Shown piece after piece: positions 1 through 8,804 of a DNA stretch of 58,723 bases. The translations under genes were made by a program, and so were the position numbers. This DNA comes from JBBCJT01 sp037190665. Lineage in GTDB: Bacteria; Pseudomonadota; Alphaproteobacteria; Acetobacterales; Acetobacteraceae. The notes below the pieces were generated by a model, which was not told where the DNA came from, searched no databases, and saw only the letters and a list, made by a program, of their open reading frames with translations. Location: NCBI GenBank assembly GCA_037190665.1, contig JBBCJT010000035.1:1-58723 (forward strand). The letters run 5' to 3'. Each line of letters begins with the position of its first letter. Position 1 is the first letter of the stretch.

Positions 1-831
1 CTGCTCGCGCTCGTCGTTGCCGCCGCCGAGGCCGGCGCCGCGATGGCGGCCGACCGCGTCGATCTCGTCGATGAAGATGATGCAGGGCGCGTTCTTCTTG
101 CCCTGCTCGAACATGTCGCGCACGCGCGACGCGCCGACGCCCACGAACATCTCCACGAAGTCGGAGCCGGAGATGGTGAAGAACGGCACGTTCGCCTCAC
201 CCGCGATGGAACGCGCGAGCAGCGTCTTGCCGGTGCCCGGCGGGCCGACCAGCAGCACGCCCTTGGGGATCTTGCCGCCGAGGCGCTGGAACTTCTGCGG
301 GTCGCGGAGGAACTCCACGATCTCCTCGAGTTCCGCCTTCGCCTCGTCGATGCCGGCGACGTCGTCGAAGGTCACGCGGCCCTGCTTCTCGGTCAGCAGC
401 TTGGCGCGGGACTTGCCGAAGCCCATCGCGCGCCCGCCGCCCGACTGCATCTGGCGCATGAAGAACACCCACACGCCGATCAGCAGCAGCATGGGGAACC
501 AGGACAGCAGGTAGTGGAACAGCGGGTTGACGTCGCTTTCCTCGGGCTTCGCGACCACGCGCACGCCCTTGCCGGTCAGCGTAGAGACCAGCGTGGGGTC
601 TTCCGGCGTGTAGGTCTGGAAGCTACGCCCGTCCGTAAGCTGGCCGGACACGGTGCGGCCCTGGATCGTGACGTCGCGCACCCGCCCCGCGTTCACTTCC
701 GTCAGGAAGTCGGAGTAGGCGACCTGCGCGGCGCTCGTCCGGGTCGTGCCCGGCTGGAAGAGATTGAAAAGCGCCACCAGCAGCAGTGCGATGACGACCC
801 AAAGGGCGAGGTTGCGGCCGAAATTGCTCAT
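1..831 (-). CDS. ftsH: ATP-dependent zinc metalloprotease FtsH, N-terminal part (cut by window edge)
   Basis: The first 277 codons of FtsH, the membrane-anchored AAA+ protease that degrades misassembled membrane proteins and short-lived regulators. The ATG at 829-831 is followed by transmembrane segment 1 (residues about 9-25), a periplasmic FtsH_ext domain, transmembrane segment 2 (about 104-125), and the start of the AAA module. Walker A GPPGTGKT lies at 196-203 and Walker B IIFIDEID at 251-258. The reading frame runs off the left edge at a GGGNDEREQ motif, so the SRH region and the HEXXH protease domain are outside the window. It is the last gene of the tol-pal-tilS-ftsH block, 130 nt after tilS. 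Identification is certain; only the C-terminal part is unseen. Confidence 0.97.
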   Translation of the reverse strand, partial: MSNFGRNLALWVVIALLLVALFNLFQPGTTRTSAAQVAYSDFLTEVNAGRVRDVTIQGRTVSGQLTDGRSFQTYTPEDPTLVSTLTGKGVRVVAKPEESDVNPLFHYLLSWFPMLLLIGVWVFFMRQMQSGGGRAMGFGKSRAKLLTEKQGRVTFDDVAGIDEAKAELEEIVEFLRDPQKFQRLGGKIPKGVLLVGPPGTGKTLLARSIAGEANVPFFTISGSDFVEMFVGVGASRVRDMFEQGKKNAPCIIFIDEIDAVGRHRGAGLGGGNDEREQ

Positions 832-961
832 CCTGTCCGTCCGTTACCTCGCAAATGGATGCTGTGCGAGGGGCGACGCTCTCGCCGCAGGAGGGAACAT
901 AGGGTGTCCGGCGACCGCGCGCACCCCCTTCCGCATGCCGTCAGGGCATCGGAACCCGGCC

Positions 962-2191
962 TCAGGCCGCGGACTCCGCGACAAAGGGTGCGCCGCAGGC
1001 GGGTTCGGGCGGCGCGAACCATGCGCAGGCCGGACCCCAGGCAAGGATTTGCCCATCCACGCGGATGGAAGGCAACACGCGCCGCACAACCGCCGGCAGG
1101 TCGGGGCGCGCGGCATCACCCAGCGCCGTCACCGTTGCGCCACCGGGCCATTCGCCGACGACCCGCCACATCCCGCCCCACAGCACGCCATCCGCGGCGC
1201 GCGCGGCTGGCGGCGGCGTCTCGCGCACCAGCATCCAGCCCGGGCCGAAGCGGCCTGCGGGCATCACCCGCACGCCCGCGCGCGTGGCCGGGGCCGGGTT
1301 CGCGGCGAGCGCGGCGATGCAGGACGGTGAATAAGGACGGCCACCGATGGCCCGTATCAGCCGCGCCAGGGCGGAGGGGGGCCAGGGACCGGGGGGCAGG
1401 ATGGCGAAGCCCTCGGGCCGGATCGACGTGTGGCGCGCCAGCCAGTCCGCGTCGTCGCTCTCGGCTTTCGCCCGCCTGACACCGTTGGCGATGGCCGCGA
1501 TCACAAGTGCGCGGGTGGCCGCGCCCTCCCCGTCCCGATCCGCCCGCGCGATGCGAATCCGCGCGCGGGTCGCACGCGGGTCGGTATTGGTCGGATCGAC
1601 GACCGGCCGCAGTCCCGCCCCGGCCACGAAGCGGCGCAGTGCGGCGGGCGGCACACCGAGCAGCGGTCGGACGATGCGCACGGCCGTGCCATGGCGAAGC
1701 GCGGCCATGCCCGCGAGGCCGGCGGGCCCGCTGCCGTCCAGCGCCCGGATCACACACGTCTCCGCCTGATCCAGCGCGTGATGGGCGAGCAGCAGGTGCA
1801 GCAGGCCGAGGCGCGCACACGCCGCTTCCAGCGCCCCGAGCCGCGCCGTCCGCGCCCTCGCCGCATTCGCCGCGCCCAGACCGAGGGCGAGCACATCCGC
1901 CGCGATACCGCGCCGATGCAGCGCGGCCTGCGTGGAGGCCGCTTCCCGTGCCGCCTCCGGCCGCAAGCCGTGATCGACGATCAGCGCATGCGCCGCACCG
2001 CCGCGCGCCCTTGCCCACGCATCGGACAGCAGCGCGAGTGCGAGGCTGTCCGCCCCGCCGGAGACACCAACGGCAATGCGCGGCGCCGGCCCCCATGGTC
2101 CCAGCCGCGCCATCGCCCCGGCGAAGCGGCACTCCAGAGCGGGCTCGGGGCGAGCCGGCTCAGCCTGCCTGAAGCCGGACGCGGGCGCCAT
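962..2191 (-). CDS. tilS: tRNA(Ile)-lysidine synthetase TilS
   Basis: Adds lysine to C34 of the AUA-reading tRNA-Ile (lysidine), using ATP; cytoplasmic and normally essential. The PP-loop signature SGGADS is at residues 44-49, followed by the HGLRPEA segment and the HHALDQAET motif typical of TilS. The protein is about 409 residues, and the C-terminal region is shortened and Ala/Pro-rich compared with E. coli TilS. A GTG nine bases upstream (2200) is an alternative start; neither has a strong ribosome binding site. It begins 32 nt after the cpoB stop and precedes ftsH, the usual alphaproteobacterial order. Confidence 0.93.
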   Translation of the reverse strand: MAPASGFRQAEPARPEPALECRFAGAMARLGPWGPAPRIAVGVSGGADSLALALLSDAWARARGGAAHALIVDHGLRPEAAREAASTQAALHRRGIAADVLALGLGAANAARARTARLGALEAACARLGLLHLLLAHHALDQAETCVIRALDGSGPAGLAGMAALRHGTAVRIVRPLLGVPPAALRRFVAGAGLRPVVDPTNTDPRATRARIRIARADRDGEGAATRALVIAAIANGVRRAKAESDDADWLARHTSIRPEGFAILPPGPWPPSALARLIRAIGGRPYSPSCIAALAANPAPATRAGVRVMPAGRFGPGWMLVRETPPPAARAADGVLWGGMWRVVGEWPGGATVTALGDAARPDLPAVVRRVLPSIRVDGQILAWGPACAWFAPPEPACGAPFVAESAA

Positions 2192-2223
2192 CTCGACCAC
2201 GCCCGGTCAGGCGCGAACGCGCC

Positions 2224-3084
2224 CTAGCGGCACCCCGCCCGCTGCCGCGCCTGCGCGATCCGGTCGCGCAGATCGGCGCGCGCGGTCGGGAACTCGCTGC
2301 GGAGCTGGTCGAGCGTGGCGCAGGCGGACTGCTTCTCGTTGATCGCGGTGAAGGCGTTCGCGAGGCCCAGCAGCGAATCCTGCGCCTTGGAGCCCGTCTT
2401 GGCCCGGCGATAGGTGTCGTCGTAGGCCAGCGCCGCCTGCTGGTAGTCGCGCTTGCCGTACAGCGCCTCCGCGAGCAGGAAGCGCGCATCGGTCGCGCGC
2501 GGCGTCTGGCGGTTGGCGAGCACCTCGCGCGCGGCGGCCTCGGCGGCCGCATAGTCGCGCCGGGCGAGCGCCGCATTGCCCTCTCGCAGCGCGACCTCCG
2601 GGGTCCGCGGCGGAGCAGCCGGCGTCGCGGCGGGCGGCGTGGCCGGCGGGGTTGCGGGCCGGGTCGCGCCGAGCGAGCCCTGCTGCTGGGCCGGCGGCGT
2701 GGCCGGTCGCGCGCCACCGCCCCTGCCCTCCAGCTCCTGCACCCGGAAATTGAGGTCGCCGAGCGCCTTCTGCTGCTCGTCCGTGGAGCGCTGCACGGCG
2801 AAGCCCAGTTCGTCGGAACGCCCGCGCAGGCGGCGGACCTCCTCCTCGAGCTGCTGCACGCGCTCCAGCAGGGTCGCGGTCAGCTCGGTGCCGCCCGCCG
2901 ATCCGCCGCCGCTGCGCGGCACGGGGGCAGCCACCGCGCCGCCGCCGCGTGCCGCCAGCGCCTGCACCTCGCGGCGCAACTCAAGGATCTGGTTCTGGAG
3001 GGCGATGCCCTCGCGGCTTTCGATCTGCGCCGCCGCGGGCAGCGCCAGCAGCATCATCCCGAAGGCTGCGATCCAGTACCTCAT
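2224..3084 (-). CDS. cpoB: Cell division coordinator CpoB (YbgF), periplasmic TPR protein
   Basis: Periplasmic partner of the Tol-Pal system that links outer-membrane constriction with peptidoglycan synthesis at the septum. The chosen ATG at 3082-3084 gives a clean signal peptide ending in LPAAAQ. A longer in-frame start at 3147 would place non-signal residues in front and is rejected. The mature protein has an N-terminal coiled-coil region rich in Glu/Arg/Gln (trimerisation region of YbgF), a low-complexity Pro/Ala/Thr linker, and a C-terminal TPR-like domain. It lies 131 nt after pal, and a terminator-like hairpin sits in that gap, so its expression is probably partly uncoupled from pal. 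Confidence 0.92.
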   Translation of the reverse strand: MRYWIAAFGMMLLALPAAAQIESREGIALQNQILELRREVQALAARGGGAVAAPVPRSGGGSAGGTELTATLLERVQQLEEEVRRLRGRSDELGFAVQRSTDEQQKALGDLNFRVQELEGRGGGARPATPPAQQQGSLGATRPATPPATPPAATPAAPPRTPEVALREGNAALARRDYAAAEAAAREVLANRQTPRATDARFLLAEALYGKRDYQQAALAYDDTYRRAKTGSKAQDSLLGLANAFTAINEKQSACATLDQLRSEFPTARADLRDRIAQARQRAGCR

Positions 3085-3162
3085 GCCATTCCCCTCATCG
3101 CCCAAGCGCGGGATGTAGAGCGTTTCGCGCCGCGCCGCATCCGCCACGCCGGTCTGGAACGC

Positions 3163-3188
3163 AAAACGGGCGGCCCGAAGGCCGCCCG
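3163..3188 (-). terminator. Rho-independent terminator/attenuator between pal and cpoB
   Basis: On the minus strand the transcript leaving pal meets a 9-bp perfect stem, CGGGCGGCC/GGCCGCCCG, closed by a UUCG tetraloop (3176-3179) and followed by UUUU. The UUCG loop is an exceptionally stable tetraloop and the U run is in the right place. It starts 28 nt after the pal stop codon. It should terminate or attenuate transcription before cpoB, tilS and ftsH. Confidence 0.78.
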
Positions 3189-3215
3189 CGCATGCTTTCC
3201 GACGGGGCGGACCGC

Positions 3216-3683
3216 TCAGCGAACGACAGTCACCGCGCGGCGGTTCTGCGCCCAGGCGGCCTCGTCCGAGCCCAGCGCGGCCGGCCGGTCCTTGCCGTAG
3301 GAGATCGTGCTGATCCGGTTGCCGGCGACGCCGCGGGCGACCAGGTACTCGCGCGCGGCGTTGGCGCGGCGCTGGCCGAGGGCGAGGTTGTACTCGCGCG
3401 TGCCGCGCTCGTCCGTGTGGCCCTCGATCTGGACGTTGTTCTGCGGGAACTGGCCCAGCCAGCTTGCCTGGCGGTCCAGGGTCGCGGTGGCGTCGGGGCG
3501 GATGTTGTACTTGTCGAAGTCGAAGAAGATCCGGTCGCCGACATTGGCCGCGAGGTCTTCCTGGCTACCCGGGCGAGGCCCCGTGGCCGCACCGGCCCCG
3601 GACGTGTCGGCAGTCTGGTTCGCGGACTCGCAGGCGCCGAGCATGGCGACGGCGGCAAGCGCACCCAGCAGCTTGGTCTTCAT
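3216..3683 (-). CDS. pal: Peptidoglycan-associated lipoprotein Pal
   Basis: Outer-membrane lipoprotein that binds peptidoglycan and receives force from TolB during division. The signal peptide ends in the lipobox L15-G16-A17-C18, so Cys18 should be lipidated. Residues about 50-155 form the OmpA-like peptidoglycan-binding domain, with the FFDFDKYNI strand, the EGHTDERGT motif and the LGQRRANA helix. The length (155 residues) is normal. It follows tolB by 145 nt on the same strand. Confidence 0.97.
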   Translation of the reverse strand: MKTKLLGALAAVAMLGACESANQTADTSGAGAATGPRPGSQEDLAANVGDRIFFDFDKYNIRPDATATLDRQASWLGQFPQNNVQIEGHTDERGTREYNLALGQRRANAAREYLVARGVAGNRISTISYGKDRPAALGSDEAAWAQNRRAVTVVR

Positions 3684-3828
3684 CGCAGAATCTTCCTTTG
3701 GAAACGGGGCGATTCCTGCGGGACTCCCGCCCCGCAGGTCGTTACGGCGCTTAACGTGGCGCTCTTCATGACGTCAAGGAGTCCTTCGCAGCAGGGCCTT
3801 GAGCGCGGCGCATCTCTGCCCGTCGCGA

Positions 3829-5184
3829 TCAGGCCAGCAGCGGCGACCATGCCGGGTCCGACGCATCGGTCGGCGTCTGCACGGCCCGCTCGTTGAAGCC
3901 GGTGATGTCGATGGACACGAGGCGGGAGGAATAGCCGCCGCCCCTCGCATCGCGCGCCGGCGTCTCGCGGAAGAACATCAGCACGCGGCCGTTGGGGGCG
4001 AAGGTCGGCCCCTCGCACTGGTAGTTCTCGCTCAGGATGCGCTCGCCCGATCCGTCGGGGCGCATCACGCCGATCGCGAAGCTGCCGCCGCCCAGCCGGG
4101 TGAAGGCGATCAGGTCGCCGCGCGGCGCCCAGACCGGCGTGGCGTAGCGGCCGCGGCCGAAGCTGATGCGGCGCACGTTCGAGCCGTCCGAGTTCATCAC
4201 GTAGAGCTGCTGGTCGCCGCCCCGATCGGAGTTGAACACGATCTGCTGACCGTCCGGGCTGAAGCTTGGCGAGGTGTCGATCGAACCCGAATCGGTCAGC
4301 CGCCGCTCCCGCCGGCTGGCGAGATCGACGATGAAGATGTCCGAATTGCCGCCGCGGGTGGCGGACATGATCACGCTGTTGCCATCGGGCGAGAACCGCG
4401 GCGCGAAGGTCATGCCCTGGAAATCGCCCAGCACCTGCTGCCGCCGCGTGCCGAGGTCGAACAGGTACACGCGCGGGTTGCCGCCGCCCTGATAGGACAT
4501 GAACGCGATCTGATCGCGCGAGGGATGAAAGCGCGGCGTCAGCGCGGCCCAGGACCCGTCGGTCAGGAACAGGTTGTTCTCGCCGTCCTGGTCCATGATC
4601 GCGAGGCGGCGCGTACGCCGGTCGCGCGGGCCCGTCTCGGCGACGTAGACGACGCGGGTGTCGAAGTAGCCCTTCTCGCCCAGCAGCCGCTCGTAGATCA
4701 CGTCGCTGATGATGTGGGCGATGCGGCGCCAGTTGTTGATCTGCGTGGTGTAGGCGGTGCCCTGGATCTGCGTCTCGGGCAGCACGTCCCACAGGCGGAA
4801 CTCGACGCGGACGCGGTCGCCGCCTTGGCTCTCGACCTTGCCGGTCACCAGCGCCTGCGTGCCGATCACGCGCCAGTCCTGCCAGCGCGGGAGGTCGGCC
4901 GCCTGGGCGGCGTTCTGGATGAAGGCCGCGCGATCGACCGGCCGGAACAGGCCGGAGCGGGCGAGGTTGTTGGTGATCACGCCGGCGATGTCGCGGCCGA
5001 TGCGCTGCGTCTCGGCATTGCCGCCCACCAGATCCGGAATCGCGACCGGGATCGGCGCCGTCCGTGCGCGATCGACGTCGATGACCGCCGAGGACGGGCG
5101 CGCCGGCTGCTGCGCGAACGCGGACGATGCCAGCAGGGCGGCGGACCCGCCGAGCAGGATGCGTCGATTGAAGTCCAGGCTCAT
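3829..5184 (-). CDS. tolB: Tol-Pal system beta-propeller protein TolB
   Basis: Periplasmic protein that shuttles between TolA and Pal. The ATG at 5182-5184 is chosen because it gives a signal peptide (ending SSAFAQ) and lies 7 nt after the tolA stop; the frame stays open to 5358 but inside tolA. The signal has N6-R7-R8-I-L-L, a twin-arginine-like motif, so Tat export is possible. An N-terminal TolB domain is followed by a six-bladed WD40-like propeller with repeated FSPDG and D-I-F/D-Q-L-Y motifs. About 451 residues, typical for the family. Confidence 0.96.
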   Translation of the reverse strand: MSLDFNRRILLGGSAALLASSAFAQQPARPSSAVIDVDRARTAPIPVAIPDLVGGNAETQRIGRDIAGVITNNLARSGLFRPVDRAAFIQNAAQAADLPRWQDWRVIGTQALVTGKVESQGGDRVRVEFRLWDVLPETQIQGTAYTTQINNWRRIAHIISDVIYERLLGEKGYFDTRVVYVAETGPRDRRTRRLAIMDQDGENNLFLTDGSWAALTPRFHPSRDQIAFMSYQGGGNPRVYLFDLGTRRQQVLGDFQGMTFAPRFSPDGNSVIMSATRGGNSDIFIVDLASRRERRLTDSGSIDTSPSFSPDGQQIVFNSDRGGDQQLYVMNSDGSNVRRISFGRGRYATPVWAPRGDLIAFTRLGGGSFAIGVMRPDGSGERILSENYQCEGPTFAPNGRVLMFFRETPARDARGGGYSSRLVSIDITGFNERAVQTPTDASDPAWSPLLA

Positions 5185-5191
5185 GCGTGCC

Positions 5192-6157
5192 TCATGGTCG
5201 GAAGCGGAAATCCCAGGTTCGCGTCTGGCCGAGCATCTCGCGCGGCAGAGGCAGGTTGGCGCAGCGGCTGTCGAGTACCGCACGGATGGCACGTTCGCTG
5301 AACGCGCGAAAGCGCGGGTCAGACAGTTTTGAACGGTCGGCATCCGCCACGGTTGCACGGCGCACCACGCCCTGCGCGTCAGTGGTTACGGTGAGCAGCG
5401 CAACCTGCTGGTCCGCATTCAGCGCGGCCGTGTCCGCCGTCCAGCAGGCGCGCACGTGGTCGCCGATCGCCGCGCGCTGGCCTTCGGAGAGCGCGGCGGT
5501 GCTGGTGGCGTTGGGATCGCCGCCGGCGTTCGGCGCCCCGCCCTGCGTCGGATTCGGCCGGGCGCGCGGCGGTTCGCGCTGCTGCTGCTGGCGCAGCCGC
5601 TCCAGCGTGTTGAGCACGCTCTGGCTCCGGTCCTGCGGGCGCGGGGCCGGGTTGGGCTGCGTCGTCGGCGACGGCGGGGTCGGCGGCGTCGGCACGGGAG
5701 GTGGCGGCAGCGGCGCGGGCGGCGTCGGCTGCGGGTCCGGTCGCGGCGGGGCCGGCGGCGCGGGTGGAGCCGGCGGCGTGGGCAGCGGCGCGGGCGCCGG
5801 CGTCGGGTCGGGCGGCGGTGCCGGGACCGGCGGCGTTGGCGTCGGCGGCGCGGGCGCCGGTGGGGGCGGAGGCGGCGGCGGGGGTGGCGGCGGAGGCGGC
5901 GGCGCCGGGGGCGCGGGCGTCGGCGGTGTCGGCGCGGGCGGTTCCGGCGACGGCGTGGGTGCGGGTTCCGGCGCGGGGGTCGGCGCGGGCGCGGGCCCCT
6001 GCGCCACTTCCCGCGGCGAGTCGGACACGAGCTCGACCGTCATGGCGAGTTCGCGCGGCTCCTCCAGCCGGGCCGGCAGCTGGAACAGCAGCAGCGCGGC
6101 AGCGATGGCATGGAGTGCCGCCGATGCCGCCGTACCGAACCGGAGGTCCCGATCCAT
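5192..6157 (-). CDS. tolA: TolA, inner-membrane energy-coupling protein with a polyproline arm
   Basis: TolA spans the periplasm and couples the TolQR motor to TolB/Pal. The 321-residue protein has one N-terminal transmembrane segment (about 10-26). A long extended region (about 55-175) is almost entirely Pro and Ala, with an uninterrupted run of 15 prolines. A short Gln/Arg helix follows, then the C-terminal TolA/TonB-like domain (about 220-321; CWTAD, VVRRATV). Classical TolA bridges the periplasm with a Lys/Ala-rich helix; here a TonB-like polyproline rod does the job. The position between tolR and tolB fixes its identity as TolA rather than TonB. Confidence 0.9.
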   Translation of the reverse strand: MDRDLRFGTAASAALHAIAAALLLFQLPARLEEPRELAMTVELVSDSPREVAQGPAPAPTPAPEPAPTPSPEPPAPTPPTPAPPAPPPPPPPPPPPPPPPAPAPPTPTPPVPAPPPDPTPAPAPLPTPPAPPAPPAPPRPDPQPTPPAPLPPPPVPTPPTPPSPTTQPNPAPRPQDRSQSVLNTLERLRQQQQREPPRARPNPTQGGAPNAGGDPNATSTAALSEGQRAAIGDHVRACWTADTAALNADQQVALLTVTTDAQGVVRRATVADADRSKLSDPRFRAFSERAIRAVLDSRCANLPLPREMLGQTRTWDFRFRP

Positions 6158-6170
6158 TCGTTTCGCCGCG

Positions 6171-6671
6171 TCAGCCCCGCCCGGGCGTCCCGCGCTCGCT
6201 GGTCGGCTGGGTGCCGCCCGGCCGCGACGCTCCGGGCCGCTGGCCGGCCGGCTGCTCGGCCAGCAGCGCCACCTTGTTGAAGCCGCCCTGGGTGATGGTG
6301 CCCATCACTTCCATGATCCGCCCGTACGCGATGCCGCGATCGCCGCGCACGAAGATGCGGCGCTCGGGGTTGTTCTCGGAGATCGCGCGCAGGCGGGCGA
6401 CGAGATCCTCGATCGAAACCTCCGTCTCCTGCAGGAAGATCTTGCCCTCCGCATTGACGCTGACGGTCAGCGGCTCGGTGTCCTGGTGGAGCGGCCGCGC
6501 GTCGGTCTTGGGCAGGTCTACCTGCACGCCGGACGTCTTCAGCGGGGCGGCGACCATGAAGACGATCAGCAGCACCAGCATCACGTCCACCATCGGAGTG
6601 ACGTTGATCTCGGCGAGCGGGCGGTAGCGCCCGCGCGTCTTGCTGCCACCGCCTGCGAGGCTTGCGGCCAT
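6171..6671 (-). CDS. tolR: Tol-Pal system protein TolR
   Basis: ExbD/TolR-family subunit of the proton-driven TolQR motor. The ATG at 6669-6671 is separated from the tolQ stop by a single base (TGA-G-ATG), implying translational coupling. One transmembrane helix (about 27-44) contains Asp29 in the motif NVTPMVDVML, the expected proton-carrying residue. The periplasmic domain follows (VSVNAEGKIFL, RIFVRGDRG). The C-terminus has a Gly/Pro/Arg-rich tail of about 25 residues. 166 residues in all. Confidence 0.96.
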   Translation of the reverse strand: MAASLAGGGSKTRGRYRPLAEINVTPMVDVMLVLLIVFMVAAPLKTSGVQVDLPKTDARPLHQDTEPLTVSVNAEGKIFLQETEVSIEDLVARLRAISENNPERRIFVRGDRGIAYGRIMEVMGTITQGGFNKVALLAEQPAGQRPGASRPGGTQPTSERGTPGRG

Positions 6672-6672
6672 C

Positions 6673-7369
<697 letters not shown>

Positions 7370-7395
<26 letters not shown>

Positions 7396-7867
7396 CCTCC
7401 TCAGCCGGCCGGAGCGCGATGAACGCGCTCCGCCAGGGTTCCGGGATGCGGACCGGCTTGCCGTCCGATTGCCGCATGCACACCAGCAGGACGCGCAGCG
7501 CCGCTGATGTTTCCCCTCCGACCGAGATCCGCTGGTCGAGCGTCACGCTCGCGCCGCCGAGATCGGCAACCGAGGTGGCGACAGCCAGCACATCGTCGAG
7601 TCGCGCGGAGCGCAGATAGTCCACCTGCACGCGTCGCACCACGAAGATAAGGCGGTGCCGATCCATCAATTCCGCATGGGGCATGCCGAGATCGCGCAGG
7701 CATTCGGTGCGCGCGCGCTCCGCGAAACGCAGATAGGAGGCGTGATATACGATCCCGCCGGCGTCCGTATCCTCGAAATACACGCGTAGGTTGTATACGT
7801 GCGGCTGTTTCGCAGCCGGCTGGTTCAGCCGGTTGGAATGCCCGCCTCCGTGATCACCTTCCGCCAA
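7370..7867 (-). CDS. ybgC: Tol-Pal-associated acyl-CoA thioesterase YbgC (start uncertain)
   Basis: Hot-dog fold thioesterase of the 4-hydroxybenzoyl-CoA thioesterase type. The conserved core YFEDTDAGGIVYHASYLRF includes the catalytic Asp. The 3' end overlaps tolQ. The start is a problem: no ATG lies in a sensible place. In-frame options are a GTG at 7781-7783, which would cut off the first beta strand, and a TTG at 7865-7867, used here, which overlaps the 3' end of the neighbouring Bug receptor gene. This odd 5' end coincides with the point where foreign genes separate ybgC from ruvB, so the native start was probably lost or changed there. Confidence 0.85.
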
Positions 7868-8790
7868 TTTTCCGTGTCCGCCGCCAGCAAGTCGCGCAGT
7901 TCTGCCGGACCGCCCGTTTCCACCGCCAGCCCTGTTTCGCCCATCCGGGTCCGATAGGCCGGATCGTCGGTCACGCGGGCGAGAGCGGCGGCGATCTTCG
8001 CGACCACAGGCTCGGGCGTACCCACCGGCGCGAACAGACCGAGCCACAGCACAGCCTCGAACCCCGGCAGCGTCTCGGCCACGGTCGGTACATCAGGCAG
8101 CACCGACAGCCGCTCGCGGGAGGAGATGGCGAGCGCGCGGGTCTTGCCCTCGCTCAGAGAGGGCATCGCCTCGATGGGCGACTGGAAATTGCAGTGGATC
8201 CGCCCGGCCTGCAGGTCGAGCAGGCCCTGCACCCCGCCCCGGTTCGGCACGGCGACCATCTCGATCCCGGCGCGCTGGCACAGCATCTCGGTCGCCAGAT
8301 GCACCACCGTTCCCACCACGCCGCCGTAGTTCAGCTTGCCAGGGTTCGCCCTTGCATAGGTGATGAACTCGCCGAGCGTCTGCGCCGGCACGCCCGGATG
8401 GACGTGGAAGACGAACGGGCCGCGATAGACCATGCCGATCGGCACCAGCTCCGCCCGCGGGTCGCGCGGCGTGAGTTTCGGCTGCAGCGTCGGGTTGATC
8501 GCGAGCGAACTGGTGCCGGCCAGCAGCGTGTGCCCGTCCGGCCGCGCCTGGGCGACGGCGGTCGAGGCGACCGAGGTCGCGCCGCCCACCTTGTTCTCCA
8601 CCACCACGCGCTCGCCGATCACGGTGCTGAGCCGTTCCGCCAGCAGCCGTGCTGCGATGTCGGTCTGCCCGCCGGCGGCATAGGCGTTGACGAGCGTGAT
8701 CGGGCGGGAGGGAAACTCGTCCGCGCGCGCCACGCCGGCGGCCAGCGGCGCGGCGGCGAGGATGGTGCGGCGGGTGATCCGGCTTGGCAT
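7825..8790 (-). CDS. Bug/TctC-family tripartite tricarboxylate transporter receptor
   Basis: Periplasmic solute-binding protein of the Bug family (321 residues). The ATG at 8788-8790 gives an export signal with TRRTIL, a twin-arginine-like motif, ending near ARADEFPSRP. Typical family features follow: PITLVNAYAAGGQTDIAARLLA, VENKVGGA, and the C-terminal WRKVITEAGI. No TctA/TctB membrane subunits are in the window, as is usual for orphan Bug proteins. It begins 14 nt after the aldolase stop, so both are probably one transcript and the ligand may be an organic acid related to the aldolase substrate. Confidence 0.9.
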   Translation of the reverse strand: MPSRITRRTILAAAPLAAGVARADEFPSRPITLVNAYAAGGQTDIAARLLAERLSTVIGERVVVENKVGGATSVASTAVAQARPDGHTLLAGTSSLAINPTLQPKLTPRDPRAELVPIGMVYRGPFVFHVHPGVPAQTLGEFITYARANPGKLNYGGVVGTVVHLATEMLCQRAGIEMVAVPNRGGVQGLLDLQAGRIHCNFQSPIEAMPSLSEGKTRALAISSRERLSVLPDVPTVAETLPGFEAVLWLGLFAPVGTPEPVVAKIAAALARVTDDPAYRTRMGETGLAVETGGPAELRDLLAADTENWRKVITEAGIPTG

Positions 8791-8804
8791 GTCGTTCTCC
8801 GCTT

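Noticed and set aside
43..1479. Long ORFs antisense to real genes, e.g. 43-1479 (+), 3799-5301 (+), 26810-28825 (+), 35346-37325 (+)
   Set aside because: They are Arg/Ala/Gly/Pro/His-rich shadows produced by high-GC codon usage of genuine genes in other frames, with no domain or ribosome binding site.
3715..3740. Hairpin between tolB and pal as a terminator
   Set aside because: Only a 7-bp stem with a 9-nt or larger loop and no U-tract.
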